30,000 nt of DNA from Prorocentrum cordatum (Eukaryota > Sar > Dinophyceae > Prorocentrales > Prorocentraceae): positions 1 to 30,000 of the forward strand of contig CAUYUJ010009474.1 in assembly GCA_963575745.1 (NCBI GenBank). The letters run 5' to 3'. The notes below the pieces were generated by a model that was not told where the DNA came from, did no database searches, and saw only the letters and a program-made list of their open reading frames with translations. The translations under genes and the position numbers were made by a program. The first letter of the stretch is position 1. Every line of letters starts with the position of its first letter. Shown here piece by piece: positions 1-8,513 of the stretch.

Positions 1-102
1 CCCTCCTCCTTCCCTCATCCTTCTCCTCCTCCTCCTCCCCCTCCTCCTCGTCCTCCTCCTCCTCATCCTCCTCCTCCTCCTCCTCCTCCTCATTCTCCTC
101 TC
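1..102. repeat. CCT/CTC trinucleotide tract
   Basis: The window opens in an imperfect CCT array, pyrimidine-rich on the + strand, interrupted by CAT and CGT triplets. It runs directly into the first FB2 element. The true left end lies outside the window. Confidence 0.9.
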
Positions 103-363
103 GCCTTCCCGAGTGGGCCTGCAGGAGGGCCCTGAAGGAGGCGGGGCCCAGCCCCCCGAGGGTTCTGAGGTCTTGGGCGTCCGAGATGGGGTCAAAGCAG
201 ATGGCGTCGGAGGGGCCGCGGCGCATCGACGATGCGGCTCGATGTGGGGCCCGATCCTCTCCACGCTGATGTCGCCGAGGCATCTCCGACGGCGGCGGTG
301 CATCGGCGATGCATCGCGGATGCATCGGCGATCCTCTCGGACCCCGCCCAAGAGGCCTCTATA
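103..363. repeat. FB2 fold-back element, copy 1
   Basis: Positions 103-177 are an extension shared with 5019-5096 (CTTCCCGAG.GGGCCTGCAGG and CAGCCCCCCGAGGGTT). Positions 178-363 are the core: a left arm with GATGGGGTC, internal GATGCATCGGCGATGC-like palindromes, and a right arm ending AGAGGCCTCT. This copy is the most diverged of three (others at 5019-5303 and 8812-9010). Confidence 0.75.
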
Positions 364-788
364 GGGATGCTGAGCCCAGAGCTCCACCCTCGTGTCATCT
401 TCGAGAGAGTCGCGGCGGAGGGTGTCCGGCTATGTTCGGCCTCTGGTTAGCCCTCTCCGGGCCGGACCGTCCACAGCACGACGCAGGATGAAACACCGTT
501 CCGGGAGAGGTGGTCCAGAGGTCGTTGAGCGCTGACAGTTTATGTGTGTGCCGCTTGTTGTTCCTCTTCCCTTTCTCTGGGGCTTTGCCTCTCCTCGGCC
601 TCGCCCTGAGGCCCCGCCGTTTTCTCCTCCCCTCCCTCCGCCTAATTCAAGCTTCGCGCGGCCCGCTTAGCTTCGACCGGAAGAGGTGCGCTCTCGACCG
701 CGGATCCAAAAATTGTTCCTCTTCGTGTAGCTTCCCAAAGCCAGGCGGGCCCCAGCCAGAGGCTCTGGTGGCGCAGGCAGCTTCTGTC
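364..788. other. No gene or repeat recognised
   Basis: No coherent coding frame, RNA gene or second copy within the window is seen. Near 640-715 there are weak echoes of FB1 arm sequence (CGCGGATCCAAAAATT), too short to call. Confidence 0.5.
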
Positions 789-1122
789 GGCGGCGAGCCC
801 AGGGGGGAAGTGAGAAGGGGCGGGCCTTCTCGGAAGGCTCGGACGTCCCCCGGCCTTCTGAGAAGTTTTCCGAGCCTTCCCGGAAGACACCAGGAAACTC
901 TCGGGAGGCGCCAGGGTCTTTGGGAAGGCCCGCCGCCTTCTGAGAAGGCCTCCTCCTTCTCACTTCCCTCCCCTCCCTCGCCGCCGATTCTGTGTCCGAG
1001 TGTGCGCCCACACCCAAGGAGAGGGGGGGGGCACCTCTCGGAGGGTCGCCGCCCCCTCGCCCCCGTGACCTTGGCCCTCGCTCTTGCCCGTGCCGCCCGC
1101 GAGGCGTGGGCCACGGAGGTGG
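789..1122. repeat. FB3 fold-back element, copy 1, with downstream extension
   Basis: The core at 789-985 is an inverted repeat: it begins GGCGGCGAG, has AGTGAGAAGG near the left and CCTTCTCACTT near the right, and ends CGCCGCC. The inside is built of GAAGGC / CTTCTGAGAAG blocks. Positions 986-1122, from CTGTGTCCGAGTGTGCGCCC to GCGAGGCGTGGGCC, are shared with 3854-3989, so copies 1 and 3 carry a further ~135 bp that copies 2 and 4 lack. Confidence 0.8.
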
Positions 1123-1175
1123 CCAAGGTGCACGACAGGTGTCCCTTGAGGGAGGGGGGAAGATGAAAAGGACAA

Positions 1176-1605
1176 GGGAGGAGGAGGAGGAGGAGGAGGA
1201 GGAGGAGGAGGAGGAGGAGGAGGAGGAGGAGGAGGAGGAGGAGAGAGGAGAGAGGAGAGAGGAGAGAGGAGAGAGAGAGGAGAGGGAGAGAGGAGAGAGG
1301 AGGAGGAGGAGAGAGGAGGAGAGGAGGAGAGAGGAGGAGGAGGAGGAGGAAGGGTAGTGGAGGAGGAGGAGGAAGGAGTAGGAGAGGAGGAGGAGGAGGA
1401 GGAGGAGGAGGAGGAGGAGAGGAGGAGGAGGGAGGAGAGAGGGAGGAGGAAGGGGGAGGAGGGAGGAGGGAGGATGGAGGAGGAGGGAGGAGGAGGAGGA
1501 GGAGGAGGAGGAGGAGGAGGAGGAGGAGGAGGAGGAGGAGGTGGAGGAGGAAGGAGGAGGAGGAGGAGGAGGAGGGAGGGAGGGAGGGAGGCGGGAGGCG
1601 GAGGG
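1176..1605. repeat. GGA/GAG array, purine + strand
   Basis: About 430 bp of GGA with interspersed GAGA and GGGA variants and no pyrimidine runs. All frames stay open and encode poly-Glu, poly-Arg or poly-Gly on one strand and poly-Ser, poly-Leu or poly-Pro on the other, which is why very long spurious frames cross it. Purine-only tracts of this kind can form triplex or G-quadruplex structures (general knowledge). Confidence 0.95.
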
Positions 1606-1639
1606 GGGACGGGGGAAGAAGCATCGAGAGGCGGCGACC

Positions 1640-1840
1640 AGAAGAACAATAAGCATGATCCTAAACTTGTCCGAGCTCCGCCCGGAATGTTGGGATCTGT
1701 GCTGGGCCCCCCCTGGCGGCGCCTCAAGCGCCGCCCCCAGCGCGCTCCGCGCGGCAGGAGGGGTGGCCCAGCGCCTATCGGAGAAATCCGCGTGGAGCTC
1801 CAAAAGTGTATGATGATGTATGCCCTTACTTGAGCTTCTG
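1640..1840. repeat. FB1 fold-back element, copy 1
   Basis: The left arm carries AAGCATGATCCTAAACTT then CCGAGCTCCGCCCGGA. The right arm carries ATCCGCGTGGAGCTCC then AAAAGTGTATGATGATGTAT. The arms meet in a GGCGGCGCC/GGCGCGCTCC-rich centre. It matches six other loci in the window. Confidence 0.85.
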
Positions 1841-2340
1841 GCGATCGTTTGTGTATTCAGTTTTGTGCCGATCCGCACGGGCCCTCGCACCCCCCTTCCA
1901 CCCCACCCCCCTGGAGTAGATCTTGGCTGTTTTGGGTGCCTGCTTCAGGCAGGTGGAGTCTCCCCCACGGGACGCACTGTTGCAAGCAGTCGCGTTAAGC
2001 AGAGATCGGAGCCAGACCCCCCCCCCTCCGCCCAATGTCGAAATGCCGAATCAGAAAACGCCCACCCTCTAGGCAGGCACGGCCACGACCTCCAAGCGTC
2101 AAGGAAAGCAGCGTGGAGGAGGCCTGCTTCTTTCTCCTGCCCGCAGGGGCCGTCTTGGGCCTCAGAGCCTCCGCCAAAAAATTGCACGGGCCAGAAACAA
2201 AGTGAGCGACGCAGAAGAACAGGTGCGACGGCGCGGACATTCGCGCGCAAGTTGCCCGCGTGAGGTCGCGCGTAAGCGCCCTCGTTTCCGATGTGGTGTG
2301 CCGCGGTGGCGGCCCGCACAAGCCACCGCGTGAGGTCGCT
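1841..2340. other. No gene or repeat recognised
   Basis: Open frames are present on both strands but none has a recognisable domain or sustained third-position GC bias. Left unannotated. Confidence 0.45.
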
Positions 2341-2344
2341 GCTA

Positions 2345-2468
2345 CAGTGGAGGCCCATGCCAAGAAGCACCCTTCTTGCCTCCAGGGTGCCCTGGGTTTC
2401 AATGGTTTCGCGATGGAAAGCGCGACGATCCCACACCCAAAATCGATGGACGTCCTTGGGTCTCAGGT
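2345..2468 (+). repeat. FB4 element, truncated copy
   Basis: It starts with the family end CAGTGGAGGCCCATGCCAAG and follows the 28481-28656 copy through GATGGAAAGCGCGACG and GGGTCTCAGG. The match stops at about 2468, where FB3 begins. No right end is found downstream, so this copy is truncated at the FB3 junction. Confidence 0.85.
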
Positions 2469-2473
2469 GCATC

Positions 2474-2675
2474 GGCGGCGCGCCCGGGGTGGAAGTGGGT
2501 AGGGACGGGCCTGCTCAGAAGGCTCGGAAGTCCCCTGGCCTTCTGAGAAGTTTCTGCTAAGCCGTCCCCGAAGACACAGAGCACTTGTCTGTCAGAGGGC
2601 GCGAGGGCTTCTGAGAAGCCCCGCCGCCTTCTGAGAAGGCCTTCTCATTCTCATGTCCCGCCCTCGCTCGCCGCC
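2474..2675. repeat. FB3 fold-back element, copy 2
   Basis: Starts GGCGGCG and ends CGCTCGCCGCC, with internal CTCAGAAGGCTCGGAAGTCC, CTTCTGAGAAG and CCTTCTGAGAAGGCC blocks as in copies at 789, 3668 and 17599. It abuts the truncated FB4 copy. Confidence 0.85.
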
Positions 2676-2760
2676 GAACGGAAACTTTCGGGTCCGAGCT
2701 GGCCCCCCCCTTCGCCGCCGCCGGCGCCTCGCCTCTGAGAGGCCTTCTGAGGAAGGGCCA

Positions 2761-2954
2761 CATAACCCATACTGTATGTCACCACCCACCAAGCCACCCC
2801 AACCCGACCCGAAGGCTCAGATTTACCCTCCATTTCTAGTGGGGGGGGTCCGGGAACATCGAAAAGACACATATGGAGCCCATATCCCCCCCAACCCGAA
2901 ATTCGGGTCTTCGGGTTGGGTTGGGGTGGTCTGGTAGGTAGTCAGTATGTTATG
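2761..2954. repeat. FB13 fold-back element
   Basis: About 50 bp of terminal inverted repeat: the left end CATAACCCATACTG continues into CCACCCCAACCCGACCC; the right end carries GGGTTGGGTTGGGGTGG and finishes CAGTATGTTATG. Total 194 bp. No obvious target-site duplication. Only copy in the window. Confidence 0.8.
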
Positions 2955-3077
2955 TTGCGTAAGGCCTGTTTCTTTTCGTCGCCCCGCTGGCCGTGCAGAG
3001 GGGGGACGAGGTCGAGAGGCCGGGGGCCCGCGAATGGGACCATCACGGCGCCGAAGGTCTTGCTAGGGGGGCGCGCA

Positions 3078-3462
3078 GGGGGAGGAGGAGGAGGAGGAGG
3101 AGGAGGAGGAGGAGGAGGAGGAGGAGGAGGAGGAGGAGGAGGAGGAGGAGGAGGAGGAGGAGGGAGGGAGGAGGAGGAGGAGAGGGAGGAGGGAGGAGGG
3201 GGAGGGAGGAGGGAGGAGGGGAGGGAGGAGGGAGGAGGGAGGAGGGAGGAGGGAGGAGGAAGAGGAGGAGAGGAGGAGGAGGAGGAGGAGGAGGAGGAGG
3301 AGGAGGAGGAGGAGGAGGAGGGAGGAGGAGGAGGAGGGAGGGAGGAGGGAGGAGGGAGGAGGAGGAGGAGGGAGGAGGAGAGGAGGGAGAAGGAGGAGGA
3401 GGAGGAGGGAGAAGGAGGAGGAGGAGGAGGAGGAGGAGGAGGAGGAGGAGGAGGAGAGGGGA
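3078..3462. repeat. GGA array, purine + strand
   Basis: About 385 bp of GGA and GGAGGGA units with no pyrimidine-rich interruption. It lies immediately upstream of an FB1 copy, as does the array at 1176-1605. Long frames across it are composition artefacts. Confidence 0.95.
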
Positions 3463-3487
3463 TGTCTGCTTGTGCTCTTGGTCTGGG

Positions 3488-3655
3488 GAGGAGGAACAGC
3501 ACAAACAGCAATGTTCGGAGCTCCGCGCGGATTTCTCGGATCGGCGCTTGTTGGCCCTTCGGACGGTGCGCTCCTCGCACCAGGGAGGGGGGGGTTCTCA
3601 GCGCCGATCCAAGAAACCCGTCCGGGTCTCCGCAAGCCTTTGCTGACGCCGTTTT
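3488..3655. repeat. FB1 fold-back element, copy 2
   Basis: Left arm TTCGGAGCTCCGCGCGGATT with TCGGATCGGCGC; right arm AGCGCCGATCCAAGAAACCC. The centre holds GGTGCGCTCCTCGCACCAG, itself a small hairpin. Joined directly to FB3 copy 3. Confidence 0.85.
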
Positions 3656-3667
3656 GCTCCTCTACTC

Positions 3668-3989
3668 GGCGGCGAGCCTGGGGGGGGGAAGTGAGAAGGA
3701 GAAGGCCTTCTCAGAAGGATCGGGAGTCCCCTGGCCTTCTGAGGAGTTTTCTGAGCCTTCCCCGAAGTCATCAGCAAAACACTTCTCGGAAGACCGGATG
3801 GCTTCCGAGAAGTCCGGCCGCCTTCTGAGAAGTCCTCCTCCTCACTTGCACCCCGGTTCTGTGTCCGAGTGTGCGCCCACACCCGAAGAAAGTGGGGGGG
3901 GCCCTCTCGGAGGATCGCCGCCCCCTCGCCCCCGTGACCCTGGCCCTCGATCTCGTTGTGCCGCTCGCGAGGCGTGGGCCGCGGAGGTT
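3668..3989. repeat. FB3 element, copy 3, with extension
   Basis: The left arm (GGCGGCGAGCCTGGGG, AGTGAGAAGG) and GAAGG/CTTCTGAGAAG core match copy 1. The expected CGCCGCC right terminus is missing at about 3853. Positions 3854-3989 match the copy 1 extension (986-1122). Confidence 0.8.
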
Positions 3990-4149
3990 CCCCCCTTGCT
4001 CGCCGCCGATCTATTGACGCCTTTCTGCGCCCCCCCCCCCCTGGGGGCGGGGGGCTCGTCGCTGCGACGCCAGGTCCGCCTCGAAAAAGCGCGGCCGAGA
4101 CGCGCTCGAGGAGAGGTCGAGGGGGCGCGGCGCTGAGGGAGGGGCCCCT

Positions 4150-4222
4150 CTTCCTCCTCCTCCTCCTCCTCCTCCTCCTCCTCCTCCTCCTCCTCCTCCT
4201 CCTCCTCCTCCTTCTCCTCCAT
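4150..4222. repeat. CCT microsatellite
   Basis: A nearly perfect TCC/CCT run of more than 20 units, pyrimidine-rich on the + strand, opposite in polarity to the GGA arrays upstream. Confidence 0.95.
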
Positions 4223-4343
4223 TTCTTTTCCTTATAAATAATCATTGTTCTCTGTCGCACCCCGAGGCCAGTTTTTAGGGCGGGCCTGGCGTTTCGCCTG
4301 AGACGTCCTCACCATTGATGACCCCGAAGCGTAAAGATTTGCA

Positions 4344-4690
4344 ACAGCTTCACAGATGGAGCGCGGGTGGTTTTCAAAATGTGGCTCTCGCCTCAGCGCC
4401 GCGCACATTCGTTTTAATCATTGGTAAGAGTTTCACGGATTGAGGGCGACCCGTTTTCAAAATGTGGTTCTCGCCTTAGCGCCGCGCGCATTCGTCTTAA
4501 AAAATACAAGAGCTTCACGGATTGAGGGCGGGCCCTTTTCAAAATGTGGTTTTCGCTCTAGCACCGCGCACATTCTTTTTAATTGCAAGAGCTTCACGGA
4601 TTGAGGGAGGATCAAAAACATATTCTCGGCTTAGCACCGCGCACATTCGCTTCAAAACGTGCAAGAGTTTCACGGGTTTCCATGATCAGC
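4344..4690 (+). repeat. Tandem repeat, ~80-bp unit, four to five copies
   Basis: Unit starts (A(G/C)AG(C/T)TTCAC) fall at 4344, 4427, 4509, 4588 and 4664, giving periods of 83, 82, 79 and 76. Each unit carries CACGGATTGAGGG, TTTTCAAAATGTGG and AGC(G/A)CCGCGC(A/G)CATTC. The shrinking period suggests deletions towards the right. No coding role is apparent. Confidence 0.9.
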
Positions 4691-4900
4691 GTACCAGAAA
4701 TGGCGTTTTGGAAGGATTCAGGATTATGAGGGTGCAACAGTTACTTTGATTCGCGGCGTTGAAGTCCCAGGAATGGCGTTCTGGCACGATTCCGAATGGT
4801 CAAGACGCGACAATCAGGTTGATCCGTGGCGTTGGAATCCTGAGAACCATGCTTTGACATGCTTCAGGGTCTTCAAACAGTTGTCTTCCAACGAGGCAGT
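4680..4900 (+). repeat. Degenerate ~70-bp tandem repeat
   Basis: Three diverged units share TGAT(C/T)(A/C)GCG and a GAAATGGCGTTTTGG / GGAATGGCGTTCTGG motif, followed by ATTC(A/C)G. It is less AT-poor than its surroundings and follows the better-preserved array directly. Confidence 0.55.
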
Positions 4901-5018
4901 TCCCTCTGCCGAAATGAGCCGTTGTAGGGGCTTATGAAGAGGGAATTTGGAGGGATAGTATATTCCAACATCTTTGATGACTCTTGGGTTTACACTGGTC
5001 CTCATCATCCTCCCCCTC

Positions 5019-5303
5019 CTCCTTGCCTTCCCGAGAGGGCCTGCAGGAGGGCCTTGAAGGAGGCGGGACCCAGCCCCCCGAGGGTTGGAGGTTCAGGGCC
5101 TCCCAGATGGGGTCCGAGCAGGTGGGGTCGGAGGATCGCGCCGCATCGCCGGTGCATCGGCGATGCGGCTCGATGTGGAGTCTGATTTTCTGTGCGCCGA
5201 CGTCGCCGATGTATCGCCAACGTCGCCGATGTAAGGCCGATGCATCGGCGATGCGGCGCGATCCTCCGACTCCGTCACGACCCCATCTAGGAGGCCTCTA
5301 GAG
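5019..5303. repeat. FB2 fold-back element, copy 2
   Basis: The extension at 5019-5096 matches copy 1. The core runs from CCCAGATGGGGTC through GGTGCATCGGCGATGCGGC and CGATGCATCGGCGATGCGG to GACCCCATCTAGGAGGCC. The arms are inverted copies of each other (GGGGTCGGAGGATCGCGCC / GGCGCGATCCTCCGACTCC). Confidence 0.85.
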
Positions 5304-5317
5304 GATGCGCCTTCAGC

Positions 5318-5518
5318 AGGAGAAGAGAAAATTGCATAAACGTAAACTTTCGGAGCTCCGCGCGGTTTTCTTGGATCGTTGCTGGACCACCCTGGCTGCG
5401 CCTCCCGCGCCAGCCTTGGCGTGCTCCGCGCGCCAGCAAGGGTGTTCCAGCGCCGATCCAAGAAATCCGCGCGGAGCTCCGACGGTGTATGTTGATGCAA
5501 GATGTTAGCCTCTCTTGT
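5318..5518. repeat. FB1 fold-back element, copy 3
   Basis: One of the cleanest copies: left CATAAACGTAAACTTTCGG and GGAGCTCCGCGCGG, right CCGCGCGGAGCTCCGACGG and GTGTATGTTGATGCAAG. The arms end in GCGCCAGC(C/A)-type central hairpins. Confidence 0.9.
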
Positions 5519-6550
5519 ATTCAGAGTTGTATGTGGTCATCTGTTCTCTAGCCCTGGGGCGTACCCTTTCGCAGCCGCGCCTCGTCGACGTGCCTTCGTG
5601 GCGTGCCGGCATCGCTCGGGACGGCCACCTTTGGCCCGGCTCGTGGCCACCGTCAGAAGCCAGGGGGCCACAGCCTCAGCATCGCAACAAATAGCCGCCA
5701 CACACACACACATTCGGGCGCTGGCCGGAATTCCAGCCGACGCCATTCAGACTGACATGATGCGGTCGGCGTTTCGGGGTGTCACGCGCCGAGTTCGTTC
5801 GGATTTGGGGGCCCTGAGTGGCCCAGAGGCCTCGCGTGCCGCGCCCTCGCCTCCTGCGAGCAGTGCCGACGTCGTGAAGTGAGGCTCGCGCGCATCTGCT
5901 TCTTCGCGGTTTCGGCGTCTGGGGACCTGTCTCGGCCCGGGGGCCAGCAGGAACACGGGTCCGGGGGGCTGGACGGAACGGAGGGCTCGGGAGCCGACGC
6001 CGCGAAGACACGAAGACTGTGGAGGTTCAGGGGAGAGGGTCGAGCAAGAGTCGAGGGTGCACTTTCATCGAAGACGCCTACGGCGAGTCATCGTCGCCCC
6101 TTGCCTTCCTGGAAGCGCCAGAGTGGCCAAATGTTAGGCCGAAGCTTGGCCAATCTGTTCGACGACGTGTTCCCCCAGCCGTTCTGAAACCTTCGGGTGC
6201 GCACTTGAGAGAGAAGGGAAGCAGGAGGACGAGGAGGCGGAGAAGGACGGCGAGAGAGAGAGGAAACGGAGGAGGACGAGGACGAGGCGGAGGAAGAGAG
6301 GGCCCCTCGATGCCCTCTCAGGACCCCCCATGGGTGCTTCCTGGGGGCCCTCGGGCGAATCCCCAGCCCACCCGCCACCCGCGAGGCGGCCACGAGGTGG
6401 CCACGATGGGGCACCGGGCGAATCGCCGGCCAACCCACCCCAAGAGTTCCAGAGCACGAGCGAGAGCCACAAGTGCAGGCATTGCTTGGGGAGTTTACCA
6501 TGCTCGGCGCAGGGAGCTCGAGGGAACCTGAGAGGACCATGCTGCAGGTG
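5519..6550. other. Mostly unexplained; weak open frames only
   Basis: A 126-codon frame at 5502-5882 (+) starts inside the FB1 right arm and has no recognisable domain. A frame near 6019-6200 (+) contains an acidic stretch (FIEDAYGESSSP) that could be an exon, but nothing around it supports this. At 6340-6440 a GGGCGAATC(C/G)CC(A/G)GCC motif occurs twice as a direct repeat. I see no gene I would defend. Confidence 0.4.
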
Positions 6551-6553
6551 GCT

Positions 6554-6723
6554 ATACACCTTATGCGATGCTTAAGAAAACCTAAGTTTTCGGCCAGAGT
6601 CTCGATTATTCTTAACGTTTCAATGTAAATCCCAAAATTTTGATAGAAGTTCTGGGTTTTATTCAATTTCTGAGACTATGAATTTCTTAACCCATGATTT
6701 CTTAAGCATTTCGCAGGGTGTAC
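6554..6723. repeat. FB12 fold-back element, AT-rich
   Basis: The left end TACACCTTATGCGATGC continues CTTAAGAAA. The right end is its inverse, TTTCTTAAGCATTTCG then CAGGGTGTA. About 25 bp of inverted repeat with small indels; about 170 bp in all. The inside is clearly AT-richer than the flanks. No clear target duplication; single copy here. Confidence 0.85.
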
Positions 6724-6840
6724 ATCCCTCCTCGAAGTCAAGCGCACGCTTTCCCGCGACGTGGCGGCACCCCAGGACCCCGAACTTTCGATGCTCGCGC
6801 CGAATATCGACAGCTGCAAGCACAACTCAAGGGGCACAAG

Positions 6841-6988
6841 GACACACAAATAAATACACACAAATAAGATGATGCCCCATATTTTCCTATATTTTCTGGG
6901 TTTTTGTCTTCCCCCCCACTTCCCATATTTTCCCATATTTTCCTGGGAGTCGACGATTAATTGTGTCTGTGTGTTTCTTTCCCTCCTC
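6841..6988 (-). repeat. FB8 AT-rich dispersed repeat, copy 1
   Basis: Reverse-orientation copy of the element at 29759-29907, marked by repeated CCATATTTTCC, TCTGGGTTTTTGTCTTCCCC and CGATTAATTGTGTCTG. A truncated copy lies at 10861-10972. Its AT-rich blocks stand out against the GC-rich background. Confidence 0.9.
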
Positions 6989-7116
6989 AACAACATCTGA
7001 CCCCGCGGGCCGCGCTTCGCGCGTCGATCAGCATCAAAAACTTGCGGTTAATTCCGAGAGGGGTTGTACGGCATGGTCCTTGCATGGTGACATGTAGTTA
7101 CGGTCGGGAACTTTTT

Positions 7117-7300
7117 GATAGCGTGTCGCTCCGCCAGTTCTTGCCCACCGCGCTTCGGCGCGACACGCTGTCCACTTCGCGGTCCCCAGGCGTCAACGTC
7201 ACAAGCGTTTCCCAAACCTCCCGCTCCGCGGGACGGAGCGACGCGCCATCCGCTGGCAAGGCATAGCGTGTCGCCGGGTCCGCAGCGGCGACACGCTGTG
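7117..7300. repeat. FB17 paired stem-loops
   Basis: Two stem-loops built on the same stem: AGCGTGTCGC (7120-7129) pairs with GCGACACGCT (7160-7169), and AGCGTGTCGCCG (7265-7276) pairs perfectly with CGGCGACACGCT (7286-7297). Each is followed by TGT(C/G)(C/G)AC. It ends just upstream of the coding block at 7355. Confidence 0.75.
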
Positions 7301-7354
7301 GACACATTCCTGGTTGTTTTGCTGGCTTTCGTACCTCCGCCGGAAGAATGCACA

Positions 7355-7500
7355 GGTGGATGCTGAACACGGCCATCTGCAACATGCGGGCCGCGCCCCT
7401 GCTGCCCGGGGTGGCGGAGGCCTTCCGGGGCGGGAAGAAGGTGCGGTGGAAGCAGGGCGTGCTCGAGGCGGGCGGGCGGGAGACGCATCCGCATCTCGAG
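7355..7500 (+). CDS. Exon-like block 1 of an unknown gene
   Basis: Frame 1 encodes about 48 residues beginning WMLNTAICNMRAAPLLPGV. Nearly every codon ends in G or C, the strongest coding signal in this part of the window and typical of dinoflagellate genes. It is preceded by a plausible acceptor (GCACAG before GTGG, about 7354). It ends at CTCGAG (7495-7500), where the FB11 element begins. I do not recognise the product. Coding seems likely; the exon boundaries are inferred. Confidence 0.5.
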
Positions 7501-7752
7501 CAGGGGACCGTCTACAGAACTGATCTACCCCAAAATTCAGTCACGCGTAGATTGCTCGAAGAGGATCGATGAGGAGGAGGAGGAGGAGGATCGATGAGGA
7601 GGAGGAGGAGGAGGAGGAGGAGGAGGAGGAGGAGGAGGAGGGAGGAGGGAGGAGGAGGAGGAGGAGGAGGAGGACGAACACTCTACGCATCTCTCATGGA
7701 TTCGACGAACAAACCAATGTGGGGGCGAGCCCATCGTGCGGTCGATCCCCTG
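7501..7752. mobile_element. FB11 element, copy 1, flanked by CTCGAG duplication
   Basis: Terminal inverted repeat CAGGGGACCG ... CGATCCCCTG, with a second conserved block (CTACCCCAAAATTC near the left, a CCAATGTGGGGG counterpart near the right). It is flanked on both sides by CTCGAG (7495-7500 and 7753-7758), consistent with a 6-bp target-site duplication. Inside is a GGA microsatellite (7567-7673) absent from the other copy at 12395-12602. It lies between two coding-like blocks in the same reading frame. Confidence 0.75.
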
Positions 7753-7758
7753 CTCGAG

Positions 7759-7900
7759 CTCTTCCACGGCCTCGCGGTCTGGGCTCCCTGGCCGCGGCCC
7801 CGGGGGTGCCGGGCGGCCCCGCGCGGATGGGCCTGCGCGGAGCGCAGCCACGGGATCGCGTGCCCGTGGGATCCGCCGCGGTTCGGCACGATCGAAGTGG
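7759..7900 (+). CDS. Exon-like block 2 of the unknown gene
   Basis: Frame 1 continues as LFHGLAVWAPWPRPRG and further, to GTIEVG, with about nine in ten codons ending in G or C. The element at 7501-7752 plus one target copy is 258 bp, a multiple of three, so blocks 1 and 2 share a frame. The high regional GC leaves other frames open too, so this block is less certain than blocks 1 and 3. It ends at the FB10 left terminus. Confidence 0.35.
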
Positions 7901-7901
7901 G

Positions 7902-8086
7902 CACTCCAGAGTTCGTAATATAAAGGGAGGGGGGTCTCATTTCGGGGGGGGGTCTCTTCCAGGCTATCTTGGAGGGCCTGGGGGGGTCTGGGGACGATGT
8001 TTTGGGGGGTTCTCCCACGGGGGGGGGTCTAAAACTTCTCGTCTGGGAGGGTTGAGACCCCCTCCCTTTTATTACGAAATCTGGAG
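7902..8086. repeat. FB10 fold-back element
   Basis: A terminal inverted repeat of about 33 bp: left CTCCAGAGTTCGTAATAT then AAAGGGAGGGGGGTCTC, right GAGACCCCCTCCC then TTTTATTACGAAATCTGGAG. The middle is a G-run-rich stretch containing CTTGGAGGGCC and GGGGGGTCT repeats. Only copy in the window. Confidence 0.9.
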
Positions 8087-8296
8087 TACAGTGGGGGCAC
8101 GCATCAAGAAACCATGTGCTTTTCGTCAGGGTCTCGTGGGTCTGTTCGCTCCTCGCGCTGCGCGGTGGCTTCCCGCAGCCGTTGGAGGAGCTGCTGCGCT
8201 CAGGGTGTTCCAGGTTTCCCGTCAGGTGCACCTCGGGCACGGGTTCTCAGGGTTGGGTTTCTTGCGAGGGTTTCTTGCGGCCGCGCCCGCAATGTA
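8087..8296 (+). repeat. FB4-like element with diverged interior
   Basis: The left end (GTACAGTGGGGGCACGC then CATCAAGAAACC) matches the FB4 start. The right end (CTCAGGGTTGGGTTTCTTGC then GCAATGTAC) matches the FB4 right end. The two ends are inverted copies of each other. The interior differs from other FB4 copies, so this may be a subfamily. It sits directly between FB10 and FB16. Confidence 0.7.
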
Positions 8297-8480
8297 CCGA
8301 AACAATGGGTACAAAAAGTCCAACAGCAGTTCTTGTTCATTCTGGGCAGGGTTCGTCGTTGGCGAGGCCGCGGTCGTTGTCCATCTGAGACAGGAGGCCG
8401 CCTGTCCAACAGCGACCGCTGTCGGTTTGGGACAACGTTTGCTGTTTGGCGTCGTACCCATGTTTTCCGTACCCATTTCG
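8293..8480. repeat. FB16 fold-back element
   Basis: Left GTACCGAAACAATGGGTAC then AGTCCAACAGCA; right TGCTGTTTGGCGTCGTACCC then ATGTTTTCCGTAC. The arms are inverted copies over about 35 bp with a few mismatches. Inside, a shorter hairpin uses ACAGGAGGCCGCCTGT. Third element in an uninterrupted run. Confidence 0.75.
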
Positions 8481-8513
8481 GTCGTCCAGATCGGTTTCCA
8501 GACCGCGACGGCG

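Noticed and set aside
647-1890. Very long minus-strand open frames (325 and 407 codons) across the first GGA array
   Set aside because: They are stop-free only because GGA/TCC triplets lack stops in every frame; products are poly-Ser/Leu/Pro and their ends fall in FB1 and FB3.
2916-4136. 406-codon plus-strand frame
   Set aside because: It runs through the GGA array, FB1 and FB3; no domain and other frames are equally open.
8092-8215. Apparent third exon continuing EVG...ARIKKPCAFRQG in frame after FB10
   Set aside because: It looked convincing, with a GC-AG intron that kept the frame, but both ends of the segment match FB4 termini and pair as inverted repeats, so it is element sequence.
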